Notes under the pieces: generated by a model
The model's input: the letters and a program-made list of their open reading frames with translations, nothing else
What the model was told of the DNA's origin: nothing
Databases searched by the model: none
Translations under genes and position numbers: made by a program
Shown: piece by piece, positions 1-6,597 of the stretch
How positions within the stretch are numbered: position 1 is the stretch's first letter
How the letters are laid out: each line of letters starts with the position of its first letter
Assembly (NCBI GenBank): GCA_026692825.1
Contig: JAPLOC010000493.1
Coordinates: forward strand, 9,826-23,053
Source of the DNA: Planctomycetota bacterium
GTDB lineage: Bacteria; Planctomycetota; Planctomycetia; Planctomycetales; Planctomycetaceae
Direction: 5' to 3'
DNA: 13,228 bases

Positions 1-80
1 CCCACTTTTGCACGGTTCGTCTGCTGCTTGGAATGGATTCCGACGGCACTCCCCTCTGTACGGACCGGGAATCGAAATGC

Positions 81-122
81 GCGCTGTGACGGAGCATGGA
101 CGCCCCCCGTCACAGCGCTTTT
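81..122 (+). terminator. Rho-independent terminator-like hairpin upstream of murE
   Basis: A perfect 12-bp stem (GCGCTGTGACGG at 81-92 with CCGTCACAGCGC at 107-118) encloses a 14-base loop and is followed by TTTT at 119-122. This is the form of an intrinsic terminator on the plus strand. It would end transcription of whatever gene lies before the window. It sits only 28 bases before the chosen murE start, so it could also act as an attenuator in a murE leader. No gene can be assigned to bases 1-80 with confidence. Confidence 0.75.
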
Positions 123-150
123 CAAACACCCTCGCCGTACCTCGACTTCC

Positions 151-1710
151 ATGATTCCCCTCCCTGCCAATCGCCGCCTCGATCTGCCGCACGTCGCCGG
201 CCCGGTCGATCTGCGCCGACTGTTTCCGCACGCCAGCTTCATTGGTTGCGGAAACATCGTCGCGTCGCAGGCGACCGATTGCAGCGCGCAGTGCCGATCC
301 AACTCGGTGTTCGCGGTCATTCAGGGAACGAGGCACGACGGCGCGAACCATATCGGCGAAGCGATCTCGCACGGGGCCTCGGCTCTGCTGTGCGATCGCC
401 CCCAACCGGACGTACAGATTCCCCAATGCGTCGTCCCCGATGTCCGTCGGGCCTACGCCGAATTGTGCGCCGCCCTCGCCGGCCACCCCTGTCGGCATCT
501 GACGCTCGCGGGTGTGACCGGAACCAACGGCAAAACGACCACCACCTGGATCATTCGCTCAATCCTGCGGGCCGCCGGCCACCAGGCAGGAATTCTGGGA
601 ACGATCGAATACCACGATGGCGTGAATTCCATCGGAGCGCGGCTGACCACACCTGACCCGGCGACCCTTTCGGGCTGGCTCGAAAGCATGGTCACCCAAC
701 GCACCACCTGTGCCGCCCTGGAAGTCTCGAGCCATGCTCTGGACCAAAAGCGACTCGCGGGGACGTTACTGGACGCGGCGGTCATCACCAACATCACGCA
801 AGACCACTTCGATTACCACGGAACTTTCGAGGCGTACCGCCGGGCCAAACTGCGGATTTTTGACTGCCTGAAGCCGACCGGTTTCGCCATCGTCAATCTG
901 GACGACGAAGGAGCCCGCTCCTGTCTGCCGGACGCTCCGAAGCGCAACCTGACGATCAGCCTGGAACAGACCGCTGACGTGACCGGCGAGATCCTGGAAG
1001 AGACCGCCTGGGGCACGAAATTCAAGCTCACACTGCCAGGACATTCGCAGCACATCAGCACTCCGCTGGTCGGTCGGCACAACGTGGCCAACTGTGTCGC
1101 AGCCGCCGCTGTTGCCTACAGTTTTGAAATCGATCCGCAGGTCATCGCCCGCGGGATCACGCGATTGTCTTCCGTACCCGGCCGAGTCGAACGACTCGAT
1201 CATGGCCAGCCGTTCCCCGTCCTGGTGGACTACGCACACACCCCAGACGCCCTGGATCGCTGCCTCGCCGCCATTCGCCCATTCGCCCGTGGCCGCCTGA
1301 TCTGCGTGTTTGGGGCGGGGGGTGACCGAGACAAGAGCAAGCGGCCGCTGATGGGGGGTGCCGTCGCCCGCCACGCCGACCTGCCGGTGATCACCAGCGA
1401 CAACCCTCGGTCGGAATCCGCCGCTCAGATTATCGACGAGATCATCGCCGGGATGGCCGGGGTGACTCGCAAACCGTTCATCGAACCCGACCGCCGATCC
1501 GCCATCCGCTGGGCCTTGCAGCACGCCGGCCCCGACGACGTGGTCCTCATCGCCGGCAAGGGACACGAAACAGAACAAGTGATCGGAACCGTTCGACAGC
1601 ACTTCGACGACCGCGAGGTTGCGCGGGAGTGTCTGGTGCAGATGTACGGCCCCGGCCACACGCCCAGTTCCCCGCTCGCCAGCGGGATCCCCCTGAGCGT
1701 CACCACCTGA
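151..1710 (+). CDS. murE: UDP-N-acetylmuramoyl-tripeptide synthetase (meso-DAP type MurE)
   Basis: This cytoplasmic ATP-dependent ligase adds the third amino acid to UDP-MurNAc-L-Ala-D-Glu during peptidoglycan precursor synthesis. The 519-residue length fits the family. Visible motifs are the P-loop GVTGTNGKTTT (121-131), TTPDP, EVSSHALDQKR, NITQDHFDYHG, the YRRAK lysine (K233, expected to be carbamylated), GRHNVANC, VDYAHTPD, FGAGGDRDKSKR, DNPR (417-420) and GKGHET. In this family DNPR indicates meso-diaminopimelate as substrate. The frame is open further upstream, but codons before 151 run through the terminator hairpin and do not resemble MurE. The protein starting MIPLPANRR is therefore preferred, although no Shine-Dalgarno sequence is seen. 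murF begins one base after its stop, so the two are almost certainly co-transcribed. Confidence 0.95.
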   Translation: MIPLPANRRLDLPHVAGPVDLRRLFPHASFIGCGNIVASQATDCSAQCRSNSVFAVIQGTRHDGANHIGEAISHGASALLCDRPQPDVQIPQCVVPDVRRAYAELCAALAGHPCRHLTLAGVTGTNGKTTTTWIIRSILRAAGHQAGILGTIEYHDGVNSIGARLTTPDPATLSGWLESMVTQRTTCAALEVSSHALDQKRLAGTLLDAAVITNITQDHFDYHGTFEAYRRAKLRIFDCLKPTGFAIVNLDDEGARSCLPDAPKRNLTISLEQTADVTGEILEETAWGTKFKLTLPGHSQHISTPLVGRHNVANCVAAAAVAYSFEIDPQVIARGITRLSSVPGRVERLDHGQPFPVLVDYAHTPDALDRCLAAIRPFARGRLICVFGAGGDRDKSKRPLMGGAVARHADLPVITSDNPRSESAAQIIDEIIAGMAGVTRKPFIEPDRRSAIRWALQHAGPDDVVLIAGKGHETEQVIGTVRQHFDDREVARECLVQMYGPGHTPSSPLASGIPLSVTT

Positions 1711-1711
1711 C

Positions 1712-3244
1712 ATGGATCCGGTCCGACTCGCCGAACTGCTGCCCGTACTGCGTGCCGACCTGATCGGATGCGCGGGGACCGAATTCGTTCGTCGGGTGAC
1801 AATTGACTCACGCGAGATTCGACCCAGCGACTTGTTTTGGTCGCTACGGGGAGAACGACACGACGGACATACGTTCGCCCCCCAGGCGATCGCCAGTGGC
1901 GCGATCGCGGCGGTGGTCGATCGACAGCATGCAAACCAGATCGCGGGTCCGCGGCTGGTGGTGGAGAACACACAGACCGCGCTGGCACAACTCGCCGCCT
2001 GGTACCGGAAACAAAGCGAGGCCCTCGTCATTGGTGTGACGGGGAGCGTCGGAAAGACCACGACCCGCGAATTGATTTACTCGGTGCTGTCGGTGCGGCA
2101 CCCCGGACTTCGCAGTCGCAAGAACTACAACAACGAGATCGGCCTCCCTTTAAGCCTGCTCGATCTGGCGAGTGAACATGAATTCGCCGCGCTCGAACTG
2201 GGGGCCGGCAAGATCGGCGACATCCAGTCGTTATGCGAGATCGCCCTCCCGGAAGCGGGGGTCATCACCCGCATCGGCCCCGCCCACCTGCAGTCATTCG
2301 GATCACTCGACGCGATCTACCAGGCCAAAGGAGAGCTGCTCGAAGCACTGCCCTGCCATGGTTTCGCCATTGTCGGCGGCGACGATCCCCGGATGCGCGA
2401 CATGGCCCGCCGAGCCGGATGTTCGACAACCTTCATCGGTGAAGGCCCGGAAAACCAGCTTCGCGCGGTCGACGTCGACTTCCAGCCCGGTCGGCTGAAA
2501 TTCACCGTCGATCGACAACGCTACGAACTTGCTGTTCCCGCCCGACACTACCTGACGAGCGCGCTCGCCGCCCTGGCGGTTGCCCGTGAGATCGGGATGG
2601 AACAGGCCGACATTGTCGAAGGATTCCAGAGTTTCGTCGGACCGCCGTCGCGTTGCCAAGTCGAGTCACTGGGTTCGTGGACGCTGATCGACGACAGTTA
2701 CAACGCCAGTCCCCTCGCGATGGAGGCGGCTTGCGACTGCTTGAGAACCTGGCCCACCAGCGGCCAGCGCGTGCTGGTGTGCGGCGACATGCTGGAACTC
2801 GGTGCGGAATCGCCCCACTGGCATTCCGAGCTGGGGGCCACGGTCGCCAGGTCGGGAATCGACCGATTGTTGACGTATGGCGAACACGCCCACCACACGG
2901 CGCGTGGTGCCCGGTCAGCGGGACTGCCGATTCACCAGATCGCCGCGTTCCAGGAATTCGAACCGCTACTGGCAATCCTCGATTGCTGGCTCGCCGACAT
3001 CAACAGTCCGGTCCACAGTCACCGTTCCGACACGCCGCCTGAACCGGCAGCCGCCAGTTCAACACAGACTACGAATACACACAGGCCACCCAAGCCACCA
3101 ATACATAGGGAGACTGAGTTCGTTTTGTCGCGTGCATCGGATTTGCGGGAATCCTGCGGCACGATTCAATTTCGGTTGGATGGAAGCACCAAGACACCGG
3201 ATCAAGTGGTTTCTGGGTCAATCACTCTGGTTGTCGCTTCGTGA
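1712..3244 (+). CDS. murF: UDP-N-acetylmuramoyl-tripeptide--D-alanyl-D-alanine ligase (MurF) with an aberrant C-terminus
   Basis: MurF adds D-Ala-D-Ala to the UDP-MurNAc-tripeptide in the cytoplasm, directly after the MurE step. The N-terminal and central domains are intact: GVTGSVGKTTT (P-loop, 108-118), NYNNEIGLPLSLL, ELGAGKIGDI, TRIGPAHLQSFGS, the YQAKGELLEAL lysine region, DDSYNASPLAM and VCGDMLELG. The family normally ends with a short strand and helix carrying a VLVKGSR..ME motif near residues 430-460. Here recognisable MurF stops at about D429 (nt 2998). It is followed by 81 residues rich in Pro, Thr, Ser and His that show no MurF similarity and no KGSR in any forward frame. The total of 510 residues exceeds the usual 450-470. 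The gene may be functional with a substituted tail, a damaged copy, or next to a rearrangement junction. mraY, normally nearby, is missing. Confidence 0.88.
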   Translation: MDPVRLAELLPVLRADLIGCAGTEFVRRVTIDSREIRPSDLFWSLRGERHDGHTFAPQAIASGAIAAVVDRQHANQIAGPRLVVENTQTALAQLAAWYRKQSEALVIGVTGSVGKTTTRELIYSVLSVRHPGLRSRKNYNNEIGLPLSLLDLASEHEFAALELGAGKIGDIQSLCEIALPEAGVITRIGPAHLQSFGSLDAIYQAKGELLEALPCHGFAIVGGDDPRMRDMARRAGCSTTFIGEGPENQLRAVDVDFQPGRLKFTVDRQRYELAVPARHYLTSALAALAVAREIGMEQADIVEGFQSFVGPPSRCQVESLGSWTLIDDSYNASPLAMEAACDCLRTWPTSGQRVLVCGDMLELGAESPHWHSELGATVARSGIDRLLTYGEHAHHTARGARSAGLPIHQIAAFQEFEPLLAILDCWLADINSPVHSHRSDTPPEPAAASSTQTTNTHRPPKPPIHRETEFVLSRASDLRESCGTIQFRLDGSTKTPDQVVSGSITLVVAS

Positions 3245-3298
3245 TGGAACGAACTCGACCGGACGACGGAGCGAAATCTCCGGCGTCCGGGGATACAC

Positions 3299-3336
3299 CT
3301 CAAAAGCGGCGTCGCCCTTACGACGCCGCTTTTGAG
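3299..3336. terminator. Perfect 16-bp hairpin, bidirectional terminator
   Basis: CTCAAAAGCGGCGTCG (3299-3314) pairs perfectly with 3321-3336 around the loop CCCTTA. The stem has an A-tract on the left and TTTT on the right, flanking a GC-rich core. This is the usual layout of an intrinsic terminator that works in both directions. It closes the murE-murF unit, whose open frame ends 55 bases before it, and insulates the downstream toxin-antitoxin pair. Confidence 0.85.
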
Positions 3337-3449
3337 CGTTCTTTGGGGTGGGATAGACACGTCATCGCCGCACGCGGCGCACCATGGCGGGGTTTTATCG
3401 ATTTCGAAACCATGGCATTCCTGCGGACACCGGTTGGCGAAGAATTCAA

Positions 3450-3478
3450 TTGGCTGGTGTCCGCCCCGATGGTAGAAT
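3450..3478 (+). promoter_or_regulatory. Sigma-70-like promoter of the toxin-antitoxin pair
   Basis: A -35 candidate TTGGCT (3450-3455) lies 17 bp before the -10 TAGAAT (3473-3478). The -10 is preceded by TGG, giving an extended -10 element. Transcription would start about 7 bases after the -10, at or very near the ATG at 3485, so the message is predicted to be leaderless or nearly so. Confidence 0.6.
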
Positions 3479-3484
3479 GCCGCC

Positions 3485-3769
3485 ATGGAGACAATGACCA
3501 CCCGAAAAGTTAACGAAATACCGCTGACCGAGCGGACCGTCCTCGAAGCCTTGCTTGGTGAGAAACTCTCATCAGAGCAGCAAGTATTCGTGATGGCGTA
3601 CACCCCTGGCGTGGCACTGGACCCGGCCATGCGAGCGGGCGCACGTCAACGACTGATTAGGACATTCGAAGCGATCGATCGGAACGCAGAGCAACACGGC
3701 GTCACGGGTGACGAGGTTGACGCGGCGATCGAAGAGGCGATGGCATACGTCCGTCCGCGTACGCCCTGA
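3485..3769 (+). CDS. Putative antitoxin paired with a PIN-domain protein
   Basis: This 94-residue protein sits directly upstream of a PIN-domain gene and overlaps it by one base (TGATG), the usual arrangement of a type II toxin-antitoxin pair. It has no recognised DNA-binding motif. It is mostly helical in appearance, with segments such as LTERTVLEALLGEKL and TGDEVDAAIEEAMAYVR, resembling small partners found beside PIN_3/COG1569 toxins. The family match is inference from context and general pattern. A second ATG at 3494 gives MTTRKVNEIPL and is an equally plausible start. The first is listed because it coincides with the predicted transcription start. Its expected role is to bind and neutralise the PIN protein and possibly repress the operon. 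Confidence 0.75.
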   Translation: METMTTRKVNEIPLTERTVLEALLGEKLSSEQQVFVMAYTPGVALDPAMRAGARQRLIRTFEAIDRNAEQHGVTGDEVDAAIEEAMAYVRPRTP

Positions 3770-4236
3770 TGCGGATCCTGCTTGGCACCAATATCCTGGC
3801 TCGTGCCGCGATGCCAAACTCCGGGCCGGCGCGAGCGTTGCTTCTGAAGGCTACCGAAGCCCCGAACGTTTTGTTGATTTCCGGTTACATACTCTCGGAA
3901 TTAAGCCGTATTCTTCGGTACGAACGCGTGCAAAATCTGCACGGACTCGACGATGTCGGCATTGACCAGTATCTCGCTGATCTGCAGGCCACTGGTGCGA
4001 CGGTCGAGATTCCAAACGAGGCCCACGTCTCCATCGTTCCCCACGATCCCGCCGACGATGACATCGTGGCAACTGCGATCGCCGGCCAAGCCGACATGCT
4101 GCGTACCCGGGACCGCCATCTGCACCATCTCGAAGTGCGGGAATATTACAAGGCGTGTGGAATTCGGGTTTTGACGGACTTGGAATTGCTCGAAATTCTC
4201 CGGGAGTCTGATTCACTTCCCGACGCGTTGGATTGA
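3769..4236 (+). CDS. PIN-domain toxin-like protein (PIN_3 / COG1569 type) with altered first catalytic residue
   Basis: PIN-domain proteins are Mg2+-dependent ribonucleases, and those paired with antitoxins cleave RNA to arrest growth. The 155-residue protein has the expected order: MRILLGTNILARA at the N-terminus, SELSRIL (E44), DPADDDIVATAIA (D93-D98 region), RTRDRHL (D115) and a C-terminal LTDLELLEIL. The family normally begins with L-D-T-N. Here the first catalytic Asp is Gly (G6, codon GGC at 3784-3786), which differs from an Asp codon GAC by one base at 3785. The other acidic residues remain. Loss of this Asp usually abolishes nuclease activity, so this may be a detoxified copy. The reading frame is otherwise intact and overlaps the antitoxin stop. 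Confidence 0.85.
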   Translation: MRILLGTNILARAAMPNSGPARALLLKATEAPNVLLISGYILSELSRILRYERVQNLHGLDDVGIDQYLADLQATGATVEIPNEAHVSIVPHDPADDDIVATAIAGQADMLRTRDRHLHHLEVREYYKACGIRVLTDLELLEILRESDSLPDALD

Positions 4237-4271
4237 AAAACCGCCTGAAAAGAAATCACCTCGCTTCCCTC

Positions 4272-4301
4272 TTGACACCTCTTCTACTGCGGTAGTAGTA
4301 T
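4272..4301 (+). promoter_or_regulatory. Promoter of the BlaI-like/M56 cassette
   Basis: A consensus -35 TTGACA (4272-4277) is followed after 18 bp by TAGTAT (4296-4301) as -10. The predicted start is near 4308. This leaves a leader of about 190 bases before the repressor ATG at 4500. The -10 overlaps the first BlaI-like operator, and the predicted start lies inside the second. Confidence 0.7.
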
Positions 4302-4320
4302 CCTCTTACTCTGGTAGTAG
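4284..4320 (+). promoter_or_regulatory. Two tandem BlaI/MecI-like operators
   Basis: Two near-identical copies are seen: TACTGCGGTAGTAG starting at 4285 and TACTCTGGTAGTAG starting at 4307. They match at 12 of 14 positions and are 22 bp apart, about two helical turns. Each contains the partial dyad TAC-N4-GTA, which resembles the known BlaI/MecI/CopY operator core TACAnnTGTA. They overlap the -10 and the transcription start, where bound repressor would block RNA polymerase. The nearest downstream gene encodes a BlaI-family protein, so autorepression is the simplest reading. Confidence 0.75.
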
Positions 4321-4499
4321 CAGAACCCAGCAGGCGGGACCAACACCATCAGACGAACCAATCACGCGTCCGAGTGTCTCGACTGAACTCACGGTCGCAC
4401 ACGTGACGCAATGCCATTTGACTGAAACCCACCGCCGGTGCTGGTGGGAAGCGTCGCGAAACGTGACGAAGAACGCGATCAAGAAAGGAAGGGTGACGA

Positions 4500-4892
4500 A
4501 TGAGTCAGTCCCAACTCGCGACATTGCAGTTGGCCATCATGCACGTGCTTTGGACCCGGGGGGAGGCCACGGTGGGGGATGTGCGTGACGACCTGGCGAG
4601 CGATGGCCGCGAACTTGCCTACACCACCGTCGCCACCATGCTGGGGAAGATGGAACGGAAAGGGCAGGTCGCCCACCGCGCGGTCGGCAAGGCGTTCATT
4701 TACCGCTCGGCTCTGGGGCAGGAGCAGGTCAGCCGATCCATGGTCACCGATCTCGCCCGACGCCTCTTCGCGGGGGATGTCACGATGATGGTGAGCCATC
4801 TGCTGGACGGCTGCGATGTCTCTCCTCAAGAACTGGCCCGACTCAAACTTCTGATTCAAGAACGGGAACGGGAGGATCGCGATGACGCCTGA
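4500..4892 (+). CDS. BlaI/MecI/CopY-family transcriptional repressor
   Basis: This 130-residue winged-helix protein starts QLATLQLAIMHVLWTRGEAT and continues with VGDVRDDL, AYTTVATMLGKMERKG (recognition helix and following strand) and VAHRAVGKAFIYR. This is the standard BlaI/MecI DNA-binding domain. A C-terminal helical dimerisation part (LARRLFAGDVTMMVSHLLD, then SPQELARLKLLIQERE) completes the family pattern at normal length. The ATG has a good ribosome binding site, AAAGGAAGG at 4484-4492 with 7-base spacing. Family members dimerise on dyad operators and are released when proteolysis or a metal inactivates them. The adjacent operators suggest it represses its own operon. The downstream M56 gene overlaps it by 11 bases, indicating translational coupling. 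Confidence 0.93.
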   Translation: MSQSQLATLQLAIMHVLWTRGEATVGDVRDDLASDGRELAYTTVATMLGKMERKGQVAHRAVGKAFIYRSALGQEQVSRSMVTDLARRLFAGDVTMMVSHLLDGCDVSPQELARLKLLIQEREREDRDDA

Positions 4893-6501
4893 ACTCTCGG
4901 CTTGGCTCTTGCCGGCATTGTCCTGGGGCGTGACCTACCTGATCCACTCCACGCTGCTGATTGGTGGATTGTGGGTGGCCCTGAAACTGTTTCGCGTCGC
5001 GGACCATGGCACGCGCGAAACACTCTGGAAGACCGCCCTCGTCGGCGGACTGCTCACGAGCGGAGTCCAGGCGGTATGGGCTCCACCCATCACCACAAAC
5101 TTCGTTCTCAATCTGCGCGATACAGCGTCCACGTCATGCGACGGGGGTGAAATCACTTCCCACGTCCCCGGGAACGACAATGTCGATGCGCTCCTGTGGA
5201 TCACCCCGCCAGAAATTCGCCAGGCGATCCCACGAGTCACGTCCCAGAAACCGAGCGAGTCGGACGAAATCTACGAGTTGCAGTTTGTCGAGGCGAGGGG
5301 TCTGGAAATGCCTCTCCTGTTCGCGGACACTGCGGATCTTGAGACCACTGATCGGCCCGTGGAAACCGGCACGGCGGGAACCGCTGAAACGGACCGGGCG
5401 GCACCTCACCTGTACTGGCTCGGTTGCGGCCTGATTGTCGCTGTCGCCGCCGCGATTGCCTGGGGACTGACACAGGCTCTGTGGCAGTCTCAATTGCTGC
5501 GGAATCGGCTGGCGAACTGTGTTCCGGTCACGGATGGGCTGGCGTTTCAACTGCTCACCGAACTTCGGAATCAGATTCCCCACTGCCCCGACGTGCGGTT
5601 GCTCACGTCCGACGAAGAACCCGAACCGGCCGCCTTCGGCGTCTGGAATTGGACGATCATTCTGCCTGAACGGGCCGAACGCGAGTTGAATTCCGCCGAG
5701 CTGCGAACGCTCTTGGCACATGAGTTGGCCCACCTCGTGCGGGGTGACACCGTCTGGCTGACTGTCAGTCGGCTGGTCTGTTCGTGTCTTGCGTTCCAGC
5801 CGTTGAATCACCTCGCGCGACGGGAATGGCAGAAGTCGGCGGAGTTTCTCAGTGATGCGTGGGCGGTGAACCAGACTGGGACTCCGCTGGCACTCGCCCG
5901 GTGTCTGACGGAAGTCGCGGGTTGGCGGCATTCACCCAACACCGAAGCGGCGTCTCTCGCCGCGACGGGTCGACGCTCGGGACTGGCCGCCCGGGTGGAA
6001 ACGCTGCTTCAAGACTGGTCACCCAAACAACGTGTCGAAAGACTCTCTGCCCGACGGTGGACAACTTCGGTTTGCGCAACGGCGGTGACTCTGTTGGCAC
6101 TGGTCGCTCCCAAATTCAGCCTGGAGTCGTTGGACGCTTGTGCGTCGGAAGCGATGCACGTCGCCGATTTGTCGGATCAAACCAGCCAAACCGATCCGTC
6201 CGATCTGACCGATCAAGCCAAAAGCATCGCGGAGCCCGAACTCACCGGGCCGGCCGCAGGGGACGAAAACTCGCAACTCCTGATCTCGATCGAACGCGAA
6301 CTTCGCGATCTGGAGCGGGAGCTTTTGGAGATGGCCCCGCTACTCGACCAGCATGACGTGCCGGAAGAGGTTCAGCGGCGGATTCGACGGATCCGAGGGT
6401 CATCGGCGACTCTGTTTCAAACACGCCGGGTCATTCTGCGGATGATCGACGTGGAGCAAGTCGTCGAAGGCCCGGCGGCCGAGACTCGGGTCAGTCTGTA
6501 A
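4882..6501 (+). CDS. BlaR1/MecR1-type M56 membrane metallopeptidase without penicillin-sensor domain
   Basis: This 539-residue inner-membrane protein has hydrophobic segments near residues 8-35, 48-66, 174-200 and 394-410. A zinc-protease core lies between the last two: HELAH (H280, E281, H284) and a likely third ligand in SAEFLSDAW (E321, with D325). That order matches BlaR1/MecR1, whose cytosolic protease inactivates the BlaI-type repressor after an external signal. The C-terminal part (about 411-539) contains an acidic linker and a predicted coiled coil (ISIERELRDLERELLEM). No transpeptidase-like SxxK sensor domain of beta-lactam receptors is present, so the signal is probably not beta-lactam. 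The ATG at 4882 follows GGAGG at 4871-4875 and lies inside the repressor gene, coupling the two. Confidence 0.9.
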   Translation: MTPELSAWLLPALSWGVTYLIHSTLLIGGLWVALKLFRVADHGTRETLWKTALVGGLLTSGVQAVWAPPITTNFVLNLRDTASTSCDGGEITSHVPGNDNVDALLWITPPEIRQAIPRVTSQKPSESDEIYELQFVEARGLEMPLLFADTADLETTDRPVETGTAGTAETDRAAPHLYWLGCGLIVAVAAAIAWGLTQALWQSQLLRNRLANCVPVTDGLAFQLLTELRNQIPHCPDVRLLTSDEEPEPAAFGVWNWTIILPERAERELNSAELRTLLAHELAHLVRGDTVWLTVSRLVCSCLAFQPLNHLARREWQKSAEFLSDAWAVNQTGTPLALARCLTEVAGWRHSPNTEAASLAATGRRSGLAARVETLLQDWSPKQRVERLSARRWTTSVCATAVTLLALVAPKFSLESLDACASEAMHVADLSDQTSQTDPSDLTDQAKSIAEPELTGPAAGDENSQLLISIERELRDLERELLEMAPLLDQHDVPEEVQRRIRRIRGSSATLFQTRRVILRMIDVEQVVEGPAAETRVSL

Positions 6502-6597
6502 GGCCCGGGTGTGGTGTGAAGACCGTGGTGACTGGCAACATGATTGCGGTCACTTTCTGAAAATTCCCTGTGTTTTCCGATTGAGGAGTGAACTCGA

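Noticed and set aside
28..150. In-frame upstream extension of murE from the ATG at 28
   Set aside because: The extra residues run through a terminator hairpin and do not resemble the MurE N-terminus.
766..2061. Long minus-strand open frame (431 codons)
   Set aside because: It lies opposite murE and murF, which have clear family motifs. Long antisense frames are expected at this GC content, and its translation matches no known pattern.
3241..3513. Plus-strand open frame of 90 codons after murF
   Set aside because: It contains the whole 16-bp terminator hairpin and the promoter of the next operon, and has no recognisable protein features.
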